A stretch of DNA of 64,000 nucleotides from Cupriavidus sp. BIS7 (GTDB lineage Bacteria > Pseudomonadota > Gammaproteobacteria > Burkholderiales > Burkholderiaceae), in contig NZ_ALOU01000091.1 in the NCBI RefSeq assembly GCF_000292345.1, positions 25,560 through 89,559 on the forward strand. The letters are read 5' to 3'. A program made the position numbers and the translations under genes. Below, one piece after another: positions 1-13,946 of this stretch (its first letter is position 1; each line of letters begins with the position of its first letter). The notes below the pieces were generated by a model that was not told the DNA's origin, did no database searches, and was given only the letters and a program-made list of their open reading frames with translations.

Positions 1-6511
<6,511 letters not shown>

Positions 6512-6706
6512 CGATGCAACGGCCGGGAATGCTTCAACCGCGGGGCAGCAAAGGCCAGATTGAGTCAGTCATTCTTGTGTTCTAGTTGCGATCGATCTTG
6601 GCGGATGTCGGGCGATGTCCGATTCTCGCAAGACCTCGTGCGCTGAACTGCTCAATGTGGATACCGGGGCCATGTCGACGCACGTGCATGCGTCGCCGTG
6701 GCCGAC

Positions 6707-6797
6707 GGCAGATATGGACGGCAGATATGGACGGCAGATATGGACGGCAGATACGGACGGCAGATACGGACGGCAGATACGGACGGCAGATGCGGAC
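6707..6797. repeat. Seven perfect-length 13-bp tandem repeats
   Basis: Seven head-to-tail 13-bp units: three ggcagatatggac, three ggcagatacggac and one ggcagatgcggac. The single variable base steps from t to c, and a second change appears in the last unit, as expected from successive duplication. It lies in the 375-bp gap between the tRNA-Leu terminator and the start of glgE (upstream of glgE). The rest of the gap shows no gene, only three loose copies of gtgtcgga at 6841-6875. There are no spacers, so it is not a CRISPR array. Confidence 0.95.
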
Positions 6798-6886
6798 GAT
6801 GTGGAGTGCTACGCCGGCCGCGCGCGGGGTGGCGCGACAAGTGTCGGAAGGACAGGTGTCGGAAGGTGTCGGATTGCGGATTGACA

Positions 6887-6920
6887 GGAAGCCGCCCCTG
6901 CACAGACAGGGGTGGCTTCC
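6887..6920 (-). terminator. Strong hairpin after tRNA-Leu
   Basis: On the minus strand GGAAGCC-A-CCCCTG pairs with CAGGGG-C-GGCTTCC across a 6-nt loop, with one A/C mismatch. It begins 5 nt after the encoded CCA of tRNA-Leu. There is only a weak T stretch after it, so it may be a terminator or a 3'-end processing signal. Confidence 0.6.
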
Positions 6921-6924
6921 GAAA

Positions 6925-7236
6925 TGGTGCCCGAGGCCGGAATCGAACCGGCACGCCTTTCGGCGAGGGATTTTCTTCCCACTTCGGCTTTCGCCGCCCG
7001 CGCTTGCGCGCCGTTCGTGGGCTGGAGCACGCCTTCACCATAGCCTTGCGGCCGTAGGTGCCCGCCGTCTGCTCTCTACACCTTCCCGGCCATGGGCCTG
7101 GGCTTGGCTCGGCGTTGGCTCGGATGCCGGGGCATCCAGGGCTTTCGCCGAATTTGACGGGCTTCACTCCGGGCGTTTCCCCCCGAAGGCTCAAATTGTT
7201 TAAGTCCCTTGTGTCTACCGATTTCACCACTCGGGC
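6925..7236 (-). tRNA. tRNA-Leu(UAA), split by a group I intron
   Basis: The 5' exon (7236-7202) carries acceptor strand GCCCGAG, the D arm (GGTGAAATCGGTAGACAC) and the anticodon stem AGGGA with CTT. The 3' exon (6974-6925) supplies AAAATCCCT, the long class II variable arm (CGCCGAAAGGCG), the T arm GCCGGTTCGATTCCGGC, CTCGGGC, discriminator A and an encoded CCA. Joined, the loop reads CTTAAAA, anticodon UAA. The two halves are 227 nt apart, and the spacer is a complete group I intron, so this is a functional split gene and not a broken one. Searches that do not allow long introns would miss it. Confidence 0.93.
6975..7201 (-). ncRNA. Group I self-splicing intron (IC3-like) in tRNA-Leu(UAA)
   Basis: It lies between U34 and A35 of the anticodon, the site of the cyanobacterial/plastid tRNA-Leu intron. 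The 5' exon ends in U; CUU pairs with internal GAG (near 7192-7190), giving the U-G splice-site pair. The intron ends in G (6975), the omega-G. Visible core: P/Q strands with the conserved GAGCCAAGCC (7110-7101); P5 hairpin GGATGCC/GGCATCC; P6 CCCAGGCC/GGCCGGG; R strand GTGTAGAGAGCAGACGG; P7 GAGCA/TGCTC; P8 CACC/GGTG; P9 CCCAC/GTGGG enclosing two short hairpins. There is no internal ORF. It catalyses its own excision with exogenous guanosine. The core wording is strikingly like the cyanobacterial intron. Confidence 0.9.
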
Positions 7237-7536
7237 GTGGCGCAATGCGTTGGAACCTGGCCACCTCTTTCTTTTGACGTTACGTCTGGAGGTGGCTGTA
7301 TTGAATTGGCAGCGCAGTTCTCAAGTCCCCTGCATCAACCAAATTGTCCACGGCCGCACGGCAAGCCCGGTATTGTGGTGGCTTAGCGTGCAGGATGCAA
7401 GCCATTCCACGGCAGCCGAAAAAGTGCTTCGTCTGTTACCGGTAGTAACAATGTAGCCCCTGCCGTTTCACCTGAAAAATCGTGACCCCCTACAATACGG
7501 TTATCGAGACCTAATAACTCCAAGAGGGGCACGATC
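7237..7536. other. Gap upstream of tRNA-Leu with a nested inverted repeat
   Basis: No gene seen. At 7261-7295 ccacctc and gaggtgg flank a perfect inner palindrome gacgttacgtc (7276-7286). On the minus strand this would form a stem 25 nt upstream of tRNA-Leu. A weak minus-strand promoter candidate is TTGAGA (7324-7319) with AATACA after 16 nt. The plus-strand half leads into the 7537 gene without an obvious -10/-35 pair. Confidence 0.4.
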
Positions 7537-7863
7537 ATGAAACGTTGGTTGTTCGCAGCATTCGGTGTAGCCGCCGCGCTGGTGTCGGGCGCTGCAATGG
7601 CGCACGTGAGCGTTGGCGTGGCGATCGGCGTGCCGGGCGTGGTGATTGGCGCTCCGGCGTACTATCCGCCTGCGCCGGTCTATTACTCTCCGCCGCCCGT
7701 GGTGGTGGCGCCTGCGCCGGTCTACTATGGCGCGCCTCCGGTTTACGTGCGCCCGGCACCGGTCTACTACGGCGGCTACGGTTATTATCGCGGCGGCCCG
7801 CGCTACTACTACGGCCCGGGCTGGCGTGGTCACGGCCACGGACACGGCCACTGGCGCGATTAA
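7537..7863 (+). CDS. Secreted Tyr/Pro/Gly-rich small protein
   Basis: 108 residues. It has a clear Sec signal peptide (MKRWLFAAFGVAAALVSGAAMA, cleavage after AMA), then low-complexity sequence built from repeated PAPVYYGAPPVY-type segments and a His/Gly tail (GHGHGHGHWRD). The protein is probably periplasmic or envelope-associated; proteins of this composition are common in Burkholderiales and have no assigned function. GAGGGG stands 8 nt before the ATG, and a strong terminator follows, so it is monocistronic. The His-rich tail might bind metal, but that is only a guess. Confidence 0.8.
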   Translation: MKRWLFAAFGVAAALVSGAAMAHVSVGVAIGVPGVVIGAPAYYPPAPVYYSPPPVVVAPAPVYYGAPPVYVRPAPVYYGGYGYYRGGPRYYYGPGWRGHGHGHGHWRD

Positions 7864-7883
7864 CCGGTCAGTTGATGGCCATT

Positions 7884-7919
7884 AACGGAAAAAAGCCCCG
7901 CAATGGGGCTTTTTCCGTT
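7884..7919 (+). terminator. Rho-independent terminator of the 7537 gene
   Basis: Perfect long stem: aacggaaaaaagcccc, loop gcaat, ggggctttttccgtt. It is symmetrical, so it could work on both strands. Confidence 0.9.
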
Positions 7920-7920
7920 T

Positions 7921-7959
7921 CTGTCGTTCGTTTCTGTCGTTCGTTTCTGTCGTTCGCTT
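7921..7959. repeat. Three 13-bp tandem repeats
   Basis: Units ctgtcgttcgttt, ctgtcgttcgttt, ctgtcgttcgctt follow the terminator directly. Non-coding. The 13-bp period equals that at 6707, but the sequence is unrelated. Confidence 0.85.
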
Positions 7960-8138
7960 TTCCGAGCCTTGTCGGAAGATTCTGGAAAATGCAGTGGCAG
8001 CCTTTTGTAAAAGGCGCGCGTCAAGCAGCAGCCGTGTTAAGGACCTTCACCTTTCCCTGATTCGTACCTTGCACTCCGACGGCCTTTCGGAGCGATATAC
8101 TGCGGCCTCGTCCCCGATATGAACCGATGGAGAGAGGT

Positions 8139-8546
8139 ATGCAGCAAAAAACCGTAATGACGGCCGATGATGTGAAGAAGGTGATGGCCGCCGCCGAGGC
8201 CGAAGCCACGGCCAACAACTGGGCCGTCACGATTGTGGTCGTTGACGACGGTGGTCATCCGCTCGGCATGCAGCGCCTGGACGGCGTGGCGCCGATTTCG
8301 GCCTATATCGCCACGGAGAAGGCTCGTACCGCAGCTCTGGGCCGTCGCGAATCCAAGATCTACGAAGACATGATCAACAATGGCCGCTACTCGTTCATGA
8401 CCGCACCCGTGCTGCACGGGATGCTCGAAGGCGGCGTGCCTATCGTCGTGAACAGCCAGGTTGTTGGCGCTATCGGTGTGTCGGGCGTGAAGTCGACCGA
8501 AGACGCGCAGATTGCGCGCGCCGGCATTGCTTCGCTGGGCCTCTGA
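8139..8546 (+). CDS. GlcG/HbpS-family protein
   Basis: 135 residues starting MQQKTVMTADDVKKVMAAAE. It matches the heme-degrading/heme-binding GlcG-HbpS fold: WAVTIVVVDDGGHPLGMQRLDG, then APISAYIATEKARTAA and a C-terminal GGVPIVV..VVGAIGVSG. Family members bind haem or cobalamin-like ligands or are encoded with glycolate oxidase; the substrate here is not readable. Start: GGAGAGAGG lies just before the ATG at 8139, and the ATG at 8127 would overlap that site. It is monocistronic, next to the iron block but on the opposite strand. Confidence 0.85.
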   Translation: MQQKTVMTADDVKKVMAAAEAEATANNWAVTIVVVDDGGHPLGMQRLDGVAPISAYIATEKARTAALGRRESKIYEDMINNGRYSFMTAPVLHGMLEGGVPIVVNSQVVGAIGVSGVKSTEDAQIARAGIASLGL

Positions 8547-8556
8547 TCGGCCAATG

Positions 8557-8588
8557 CAAAAGCCCCGCAGGCGCGATGCCCGCGGGGC
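8557..8588 (-). terminator. Terminator downstream of hemP
   Basis: gccccgc and gcggggc pair across 11-18 nt. On the minus strand the stem is followed by TTTT, so it suits the hemP transcript; it also lies just past the 8139 gene on the plus strand. Confidence 0.6.
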
Positions 8589-8757
8589 GGAATAAAAAGG
8601 TGGCATGGCTGGCGCGGCCGGCACGGCAAGGGGTTTGGAGTGCTTGCTGTACCGCTGGACCGATCGACTGGCTACTGCCCAACGCCCCGCAAGGGGGCGG
8701 TCCCCACAAAAGTCCTTAGCTGTCTGACACAGTGACGAAGCCCGGCATTCCGGTCGA

Positions 8758-9084
8758 TCACTTGGTCAGGATCAGTTTCCCGTAGCGCGTTACCCGCAGC
8801 GTATAGACGTTACCGTTGTGCAGGATCGGAAGCGTGGTGGCGCCACGCATGATCGCTTCCAGCGGTACGGCCTGGGCGGTGCTGACATCTGCCGGCGCAT
8901 CCTGGCGCATCAGGGCTTCCAGGCGGGCGGGCAGGGCGGCAACTGCCGATTTGACGGTTTCAATGGCCGACGAGGCCGGCGAGACCTCGCGCCGGGCCTG
9001 CGGCGCAACCTCCACGCGTCGCAGGGACAGGCGGCGGCGCGTGACTTCACGCGGTTGCGACATCGGCAGGCTCAGTGTGCTCAT
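8758..9084 (-). CDS. hemP: HemP-family hemin uptake protein
   Basis: 108 residues, longer than the usual ~60-80. The C-terminus carries the HemP signature (LPILHNGNVYTLRVTRYGKLILTK, read at 8830-8758), preceded by a basic, probably disordered N-terminal half. Small HemP proteins in proteobacteria are Fur-repressed and promote expression of haem uptake; the mechanism here is inferred. Start at 9084 (MSTLSLPMSQP): GGAGAAG is 4 nt upstream. A longer frame to 9234 runs through the promoter and Fur box and is not the real start. Confidence 0.88.
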   Translation of the reverse strand: MSTLSLPMSQPREVTRRRLSLRRVEVAPQARREVSPASSAIETVKSAVAALPARLEALMRQDAPADVSTAQAVPLEAIMRGATTLPILHNGNVYTLRVTRYGKLILTK

Positions 9085-9131
9085 GGTCTTCTCCGTACGA
9101 AGTGTTCGGGGTTTCAGTGACGATGGACAAG

Positions 9132-9160
9132 AGCATAAATGAGAATTGTTATCATTACAA
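9132..9160 (-). promoter_or_regulatory. Fur box overlapping the hemP promoter
   Basis: On the minus strand TTGTAA, 17 nt, TATGCT form a good sigma-70 promoter. The whole spacer is a Fur-box-like sequence (plus strand aatgagaattgttatcatt). Iron-bound Fur would cover both the -35 and -10. Confidence 0.85.
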
Positions 9161-9221
9161 GCGAGTTCGAAAACCGTTACATCTGCGGATGGGCTTGAGC
9201 CCCCGCGCAAGCCTGTGAAAA

Positions 9222-9250
9222 TGAAAAAGGGCACCCCTTGGGGTGCCCTC
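9222..9250 (-). terminator. Terminator of the tonB-exbB-exbD operon
   Basis: agggcacccc / ggggtgccct stem with a T5 run on the minus strand, 24 nt past exbD. Its core gcaccccttggggtgcc recurs in the terminator at 58520. Confidence 0.9.
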
Positions 9251-9273
9251 TGCTGATATGCGGCGTTGCCGGA

Positions 9274-9687
9274 TCAGTGCTTCGGTTCGGTAATGAACCC
9301 GATCTTGCCAAGGCCGCCATGCTGCGCGGCAGCCATGACCTGTGCCACGCGTTCATAGCGTACGTCGCGATCCGCACGCAGATGCAGCTCGGGCTGCGGC
9401 TGCTGCTGGGCGGATTCCGCAATGCGCTGATCGAGCGTGGCGTCGTCGACTTCCTGCTGGTTCCAGAACACCTTGCCCTGCGCATCAATCGAGACATTGA
9501 CGCTCTGCGGCTTGACGTCGTTGGGCTGGTTGGTTGCGCGCGGCAGGTCGATCTTCACCGCGTGATTGATGACGGGAATCGTGATGATGAAGATGATCAG
9601 GAGCACCAGCATGACGTCGACCAGCGGCGTCATGTTGATCTCGCTCATTACCTCGTCATCGTCTCCGTCGAGCGTGCCGAATGCCAT
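9274..9687 (-). CDS. exbD: Biopolymer transport protein ExbD
   Basis: 137 residues. Inner-membrane proton-channel subunit that, with ExbB, energises TonB. Short cytoplasmic N-terminus, then a single TM (VDVMLVLLIIFIITIPVI) holding the essential Asp of the MTPLVDVMLVLL motif, then a periplasmic domain ending FITEPKH. Usual family length. Last gene of tonB-exbB-exbD, 32 nt after exbB. Confidence 0.95.
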   Translation of the reverse strand: MAFGTLDGDDDEVMSEINMTPLVDVMLVLLIIFIITIPVINHAVKIDLPRATNQPNDVKPQSVNVSIDAQGKVFWNQQEVDDATLDQRIAESAQQQPQPELHLRADRDVRYERVAQVMAAAQHGGLGKIGFITEPKH

Positions 9688-9719
9688 GATGCTTTCCTTC
9701 CTGCGTCAGCGATCGACGC

Positions 9720-10451
9720 TTAGTTCTTGACGGCCAGGCGCACCGATGCGTCGTCGGCACGGCTGCCTGAAGTGGTCGGGCGCACACGGGCGCCCGTCAC
9801 GAAGTAGGCGTGCAGGTCGTGCGCAAAGCGGTTGAGCTTGCTGATGACGCCCTTGTTGCCACGGCTCAGCGCGTTGTAGCCAAGCACGGCAGGGATGGCC
9901 ACGGCCAGGCCGAAGGCCGTCATGATCAGCGCTTCACCCACGGGGCCGGCCACCTTGTCGATCGTCGGCACGCCCGAGGCGCCAATGCCGATCAGCGCGT
10001 GATAGATGCCCCAGACGGTGCCAAACAGGCCGACGAACGGAGCAGTCGAACCAACCGATGCCAGCACGGCCAGGCCGGACTGCATGCGCGCCACGGCTTC
10101 GTCGATCGCGCTCTTGAGCGAGCGGGTCAGCCAGTCGGAGATGTCGAGTGCGTCATGCAGCTGCGGCTGGCTTGCGCGATGGTGCTGCGCAGCCTCGCGG
10201 CCGGTGATGGCCAGCATGCGGAACGGGTTGGCGTCGTTGGCGCCAAGCGTGTCCAGCGCGTGGTCGAAATCGTCGGAGTGCCAGAAACGCTTTTCCGCAC
10301 CGTGTGCCATCTTCTTGAGGCGAATCAGATCCCACGCCTTGGTGAGAATCACGATCCACGACAGCAGCGACATGATCAGCAGAATGATGGCGGTCGCGCG
10401 CATGACGAAATCGCCTTGCGACCAGAGGTGGGAGAGTCCGAGGTCCTGCAT
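9720..10451 (-). CDS. exbB: MotA/TolQ/ExbB proton channel protein ExbB
   Basis: 243 residues. Pentameric proton channel of the TonB system. Three TMs: AIILLIMSLLSWIVILTKAW near the N-terminus, then VASTAPFVGLFGTVWG-type and ALIMTAFGLAVAIPAVLGYN segments with the conserved small/polar channel residues. Gene order tonB-exbB-exbD and short spacing (47 nt after tonB) confirm the role. Confidence 0.95.
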   Translation of the reverse strand: MQDLGLSHLWSQGDFVMRATAIILLIMSLLSWIVILTKAWDLIRLKKMAHGAEKRFWHSDDFDHALDTLGANDANPFRMLAITGREAAQHHRASQPQLHDALDISDWLTRSLKSAIDEAVARMQSGLAVLASVGSTAPFVGLFGTVWGIYHALIGIGASGVPTIDKVAGPVGEALIMTAFGLAVAIPAVLGYNALSRGNKGVISKLNRFAHDLHAYFVTGARVRPTTSGSRADDASVRLAVKN

Positions 10452-10498
10452 GGTGGTTCCTGAGAAGGTGTTTAGGTGATACAGAGAGGTTCGGAAGG

Positions 10499-11164
10499 CT
10501 AGTTGGTCAACTGCCAGTTAATCGGTTGCGATGGTGATACGGATACTGCACGCCCATTGAGCATGTAGGGTTTGCAACGCATGGCCTGTACCGCGTTAAT
10601 TGCGGCATCGTCAAGGCGCGTCGATCCACTGGACTTTGCCACCGAGGTTTTCACAATCTTGCCGTTCTCGTCGATCGTCAGGCGGACGAGCGTCGTACCC
10701 GTTTCGCCCATACGCTGAGACTGGCGAGGATAGATGGGTTGCGGCTTCGAGCATTCAATTTCATCCATACCCACGGCACGCGGCGCAGAGTTTGCCGGCG
10801 CGGCCGGCGCTGCTGCGGGTTCCGGTGCCGGGGCAGGCGGCGCGGGCGGTGCCGGCGGCGCTTCAATCGCGGTCGGCGAAGGCGGCAGCGATGCCACGGG
10901 AGTCGGCGTCGGCTGCGGTTGGGGCGGCGCTGGGCGCGGCGTTACCACCTTGACCTGCTTCGGCGGCGTCTGCGGTTGGGGCTTGGGCGGCTCCGGAGCC
11001 GGCGGCTGCTGCGGCGGCTCCATCGGAATGATGCGAGCGATGATCTCGGGGGCGATGACGGCCTCGGTCATCTTTCGAGCCAGGCCGCTCTGGATCAAAT
11101 AAAGCAGTCCTGCGTGAAACAGCAGGACTGCGATGGTGATCTTGAAGAATCGTTGATCGAACAT
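10499..11164 (-). CDS. tonB: TonB energy transducer
   Basis: 221 residues. N-terminal TM anchor (ITIAVLLFHAGLLYLIQSG), a long Pro-rich periplasmic spacer (EPPQQPPAPEPPKPQPQTPP..), and a C-terminal TonB domain (PIYPRQSQRMGETGTTLVRLTIDENGKIV ... DDAAINAVQAMRCKPYMLNG). Links ExbBD proton flow to outer-membrane siderophore/haem receptors. A Fur box ~190 nt upstream makes it iron-repressed. The first gene may be the tiny ORF at 11264-11199. Confidence 0.95.
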   Translation of the reverse strand: MFDQRFFKITIAVLLFHAGLLYLIQSGLARKMTEAVIAPEIIARIIPMEPPQQPPAPEPPKPQPQTPPKQVKVVTPRPAPPQPQPTPTPVASLPPSPTAIEAPPAPPAPPAPAPEPAAAPAAPANSAPRAVGMDEIECSKPQPIYPRQSQRMGETGTTLVRLTIDENGKIVKTSVAKSSGSTRLDDAAINAVQAMRCKPYMLNGRAVSVSPSQPINWQLTN

Positions 11165-11198
11165 GAGTAGAACGACAGGTGTACGCCCGTGGGCGCAA

Positions 11199-11264
11199 TC
11201 ACTTGCGGTAGAACAGGATCAGCGAGATGCCACATCCGACCAGCAGGCTCAATAGCAATTCCAT
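11199..11264 (-). CDS. Possible 21-residue membrane peptide in the tonB leader
   Basis: ATG at 11264, stop TGA at 11199. Reading MELLLSLLVGCGISLILFYR plus a final Lys, i.e. almost entirely one hydrophobic helix with a basic C-terminal end. GGAG lies 10 nt upstream of the ATG. It falls between the Fur box/-10 and tonB (34 nt gap), so it would be the first cistron of the iron-repressed operon. Too short for statistical support; conservation in related genomes would decide. Confidence 0.5.
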   Translation of the reverse strand: MELLLSLLVGCGISLILFYRK

Positions 11265-11349
11265 GATGATAACGCTCCAGAAAAACAGACCTCGACGAAA
11301 CGGGTTGCCAGCGGGGAGCGCCACTCTTGGGGCAGCGTATCAGCGGGAT

Positions 11350-11376
11350 AGTATAAACGATAATGATTCTTATTTG
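11350..11376 (-). promoter_or_regulatory. Fur box upstream of tonB operon
   Basis: cgataatgattcttatttg (11358-11376) is close to the 19-bp Fur consensus. On the minus strand a TATACT -10 lies just downstream (11355-11350). The matching -35 is less clear: TTGCAA is 21 nt away. Confidence 0.8.
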
Positions 11377-11630
11377 TTGCAATTTGTGCAATGCGTGAAT
11401 GCGTTTCTTTCGGTTCCTGGATGCGGGCCGCATCAATGACTGGCCCGAAGTTGCCTGTGCGTTACGTGGGCAAGCCCGCGTCCGCGCGGCTCCTCCATGT
11501 TCCATACCCGCAAAACCGCGCTAGGATTAACATCTACAACCATTAGCGGCAGACACGGCACAGGCGCAGTGCGTTCCCCGCGGTCAGGACGCCCCATGCC
11601 ACCGTGCACACTGTGCGAGGGGAACCGGCG

Positions 11631-13946
11631 ATGGACTTTACCCGTTTTGCTGATGACGACCGCATGCTGGACGACCGCACCACGCTGCTGCGCGCGTCGG
11701 CCGGAACACAGGGTACGTCGGCACTGGACTGGATGTGCGCCCAGTTCGCACTGCGCGTGGTCTGCGCGCTCGGCCCCCGCTTCAATCTGCGCAGCAATAT
11801 CAATGATGTGCTGACCGTCAGCGCGCAGGAAATGGTTTGGCCCTATGGGGTGGTGCTGCGCGTGCAGCGTTTCCTGTCGGCCCGCTGTGCCGACATGCCC
11901 GCGTGGAAGGGCGCCGGGCGGCTGTCTCCCGAAGAATTCCTTGAGCGACACGGCCAGTGGAACAGCGCCTTCGACGAAAGCGCGCTGTTCTATTACCTCG
12001 ACGAGTACGTCAAGTACCACGCAAAGGACATGTTCGCGGTGTTTGCCGCTTCGTCCGCGGCCATCGCAGCCAGGCTCGATGGCGAGCGCGTGCTGCTGGT
12101 GCGCAATATCGACATGCTCAGCCACGTGCTCAACCTGCCCGAGCACGAGAGGAAGCTGCTGCTGTACGCCGCACTGGCCAAGTACAAGCGTGATCTGCGC
12201 GCGGTGATGGTGGACTGCAAGGTGGCCCACAGCCAGGAAGCATTCCAGATCCTGGCTGGCCTGACTGGAGCGGGTGCGGGCGATATCGCCGTGTCGCTGC
12301 GCCCCGGCTCCCGGCTGGAAACGTTGAATCTGATCGAGCAGCCGCTACCGGAGAACAGCGTCACGGACCTGGGCGATCTGATGCGGCTTTCCGACCGGCT
12401 GCTGCACGTGCTGCTTGGCAACTATGCGAGCGAAGCGGAGATGATGGCGGTCTTTACGCGGCCCGCGGCCCCGCCGACGCTGGGCACCAGCGACTATCCG
12501 CATGTGGAGACCGACGCGCGCTACCTGACTGCGATGCTGGCCAACGCCACGCGCCAGAATGCCGCCGGTGTGAACGTGCTGATCTATGGTCCGCCTGGCA
12601 CCGGCAAGACAGAGTTCGCGCGGCTGGTGGCGCGCGAAGCTGGCTGCGAGCTTTATGAGGTCGATTGCTTCGATCGCGATGGGAACAGCCTGTCTGGCAA
12701 GGATCGCTACCGTTCGCTGCAGGTGTCCCAGGCATTTCTTCGTGGGCGCCCGCGCACGGCGCTGTTGTTTGACGAAGTGGAGGACGTGTTCCCGGGCAGC
12801 GCGCGCGAGCTGATGAGCCTGTTCGGCCAGGAGGACACGCGCGGCTCGGTCAATGGCAAGGCGTGGGTCAACCAGACGCTTGAGCAGAACCCGGTGCCCG
12901 TGATCTGGATCTCGAACTCGATCCGGCAGATCGATCCGGCCTATCTGCGGCGCTTCCAGTTCCATCTCGAACTGAAGATCCCGCCGCCGCTCGTGCGCGA
13001 GAACATCATCCGCAAGCACCTTGGCGGGCTGGCGGTCAGCGACGCTTTCGTTGCGACGCTAGCCGCGCGCAAGTCGCTGACGCCGGCGCAGGTGCAGTCT
13101 GCCGCGCGATTCGTGGAACTGGCGCGGCCCGACGTCGAGGAGCCCGTGGAGGCGCTGATCCTGCGCCAGCTCGAACACGCGGATCGTGCGATGGGGTTGC
13201 GGCCCGAGGCCGAAGCGCGCCCCGTGGTCACGCATTACCGGCTGGACAACCTCAACCTTGAAACGCGCTACGCGGTCGACAAGATCGTGCAGGCACTTGG
13301 GGCGCGGCAGCGCGGTACGCTGTGCTTCTATGGGCCGCCCGGTACGGGCAAGACGGCGCTGGCCGAGCATATCGCGGCCGAACTGGACCTGCCGCTGATG
13401 ATCCGCCGTGCATCGGACCTGATGAGCAAGTATGTGGGCGAAACCGAGCAGCAGATTGCGGCGATGTTCGCACGTGCCGAGGAGGATGGTGCGGTGCTGC
13501 TGCTCGACGAGGCCGACAGCTTCATGCAGAGCCGCCAGCAGGCCGTGCGCAACTACGAGGTTTCCGAAGTCAACGAGATGCTGCAGGGCATGGAGCGTTT
13601 CAACGGCATCTTCATCTGCACGACCAACCTGTTCGACCGGATCGACGAGGCTGCTTTGCGCCGCTTCTCGTTCAAGATCCGCTTCCTGGCGCTCAAGCCC
13701 GCGCAGCGCATGTCGATGTTCGTTGACGAGGCGCTGGACGGCGACGAGAGCCGAATCACCGACGCGATTCACCGCGAACTCGATGCGATGGATTGCCTGA
13801 CGCCGGGCGACTTCGCGACGGTCAAGCGGCAGTCCGTGGTGCTTGGCGAAGCGCTGACGCCCGACGAATTCCTGGCGCAGCTTCGCCAGGAGCACGCGGT
13901 GAAGCCCGAGGTGCGGCACCACAAGCCGCTGGGCTTTATTCAGTAG
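11631..13946 (+). CDS. Tandem AAA+ ATPase
   Basis: 771 residues. N-terminal ~290 residues are helical and unassigned. First AAA+ module: Walker A GPPGTGKTEF near 320, Walker B TALLFDEVEDVF near 380. Second: GPPGTGKTAL near 568, Walker B AVLLLDEADSF, and ISNSIRQ/CTTNLFDRIDEAALRRF-type sensor and arginine-finger regions in both. The two-ring layout resembles Cdc48/FtsH-like remodelling ATPases, but there is no protease domain and no recognised adaptor. Start chosen at ATG 11631 (MDFTRFADDDRM) with GAGGGG 8 nt upstream, not the GTG at 11604. Stands alone; its 3' end overlaps murI tail-to-tail by 11 bp. Function unknown. Confidence 0.85.
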   Translation: MDFTRFADDDRMLDDRTTLLRASAGTQGTSALDWMCAQFALRVVCALGPRFNLRSNINDVLTVSAQEMVWPYGVVLRVQRFLSARCADMPAWKGAGRLSPEEFLERHGQWNSAFDESALFYYLDEYVKYHAKDMFAVFAASSAAIAARLDGERVLLVRNIDMLSHVLNLPEHERKLLLYAALAKYKRDLRAVMVDCKVAHSQEAFQILAGLTGAGAGDIAVSLRPGSRLETLNLIEQPLPENSVTDLGDLMRLSDRLLHVLLGNYASEAEMMAVFTRPAAPPTLGTSDYPHVETDARYLTAMLANATRQNAAGVNVLIYGPPGTGKTEFARLVAREAGCELYEVDCFDRDGNSLSGKDRYRSLQVSQAFLRGRPRTALLFDEVEDVFPGSARELMSLFGQEDTRGSVNGKAWVNQTLEQNPVPVIWISNSIRQIDPAYLRRFQFHLELKIPPPLVRENIIRKHLGGLAVSDAFVATLAARKSLTPAQVQSAARFVELARPDVEEPVEALILRQLEHADRAMGLRPEAEARPVVTHYRLDNLNLETRYAVDKIVQALGARQRGTLCFYGPPGTGKTALAEHIAAELDLPLMIRRASDLMSKYVGETEQQIAAMFARAEEDGAVLLLDEADSFMQSRQQAVRNYEVSEVNEMLQGMERFNGIFICTTNLFDRIDEAALRRFSFKIRFLALKPAQRMSMFVDEALDGDESRITDAIHRELDAMDCLTPGDFATVKRQSVVLGEALTPDEFLAQLRQEHAVKPEVRHHKPLGFIQ

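Noticed and set aside
6707..6797. CRISPR array
   Set aside because: Units are directly adjacent with no spacers and only 13 bp.
6925..7236. Broken tRNA-Leu pseudogene
   Set aside because: The halves fit exactly and the insert folds as a group I intron with correct splice sites.
6652..7245. 197-residue minus frame over tRNA-Leu and the 13-bp repeat
   Set aside because: Runs through a tRNA, an intron and a tandem repeat; the Tyr/Arg repeat protein is an artefact.
9085..9234. N-terminal extension of HemP
   Set aside because: Would place the promoter and Fur box inside the gene; a good ribosome site marks the shorter start.
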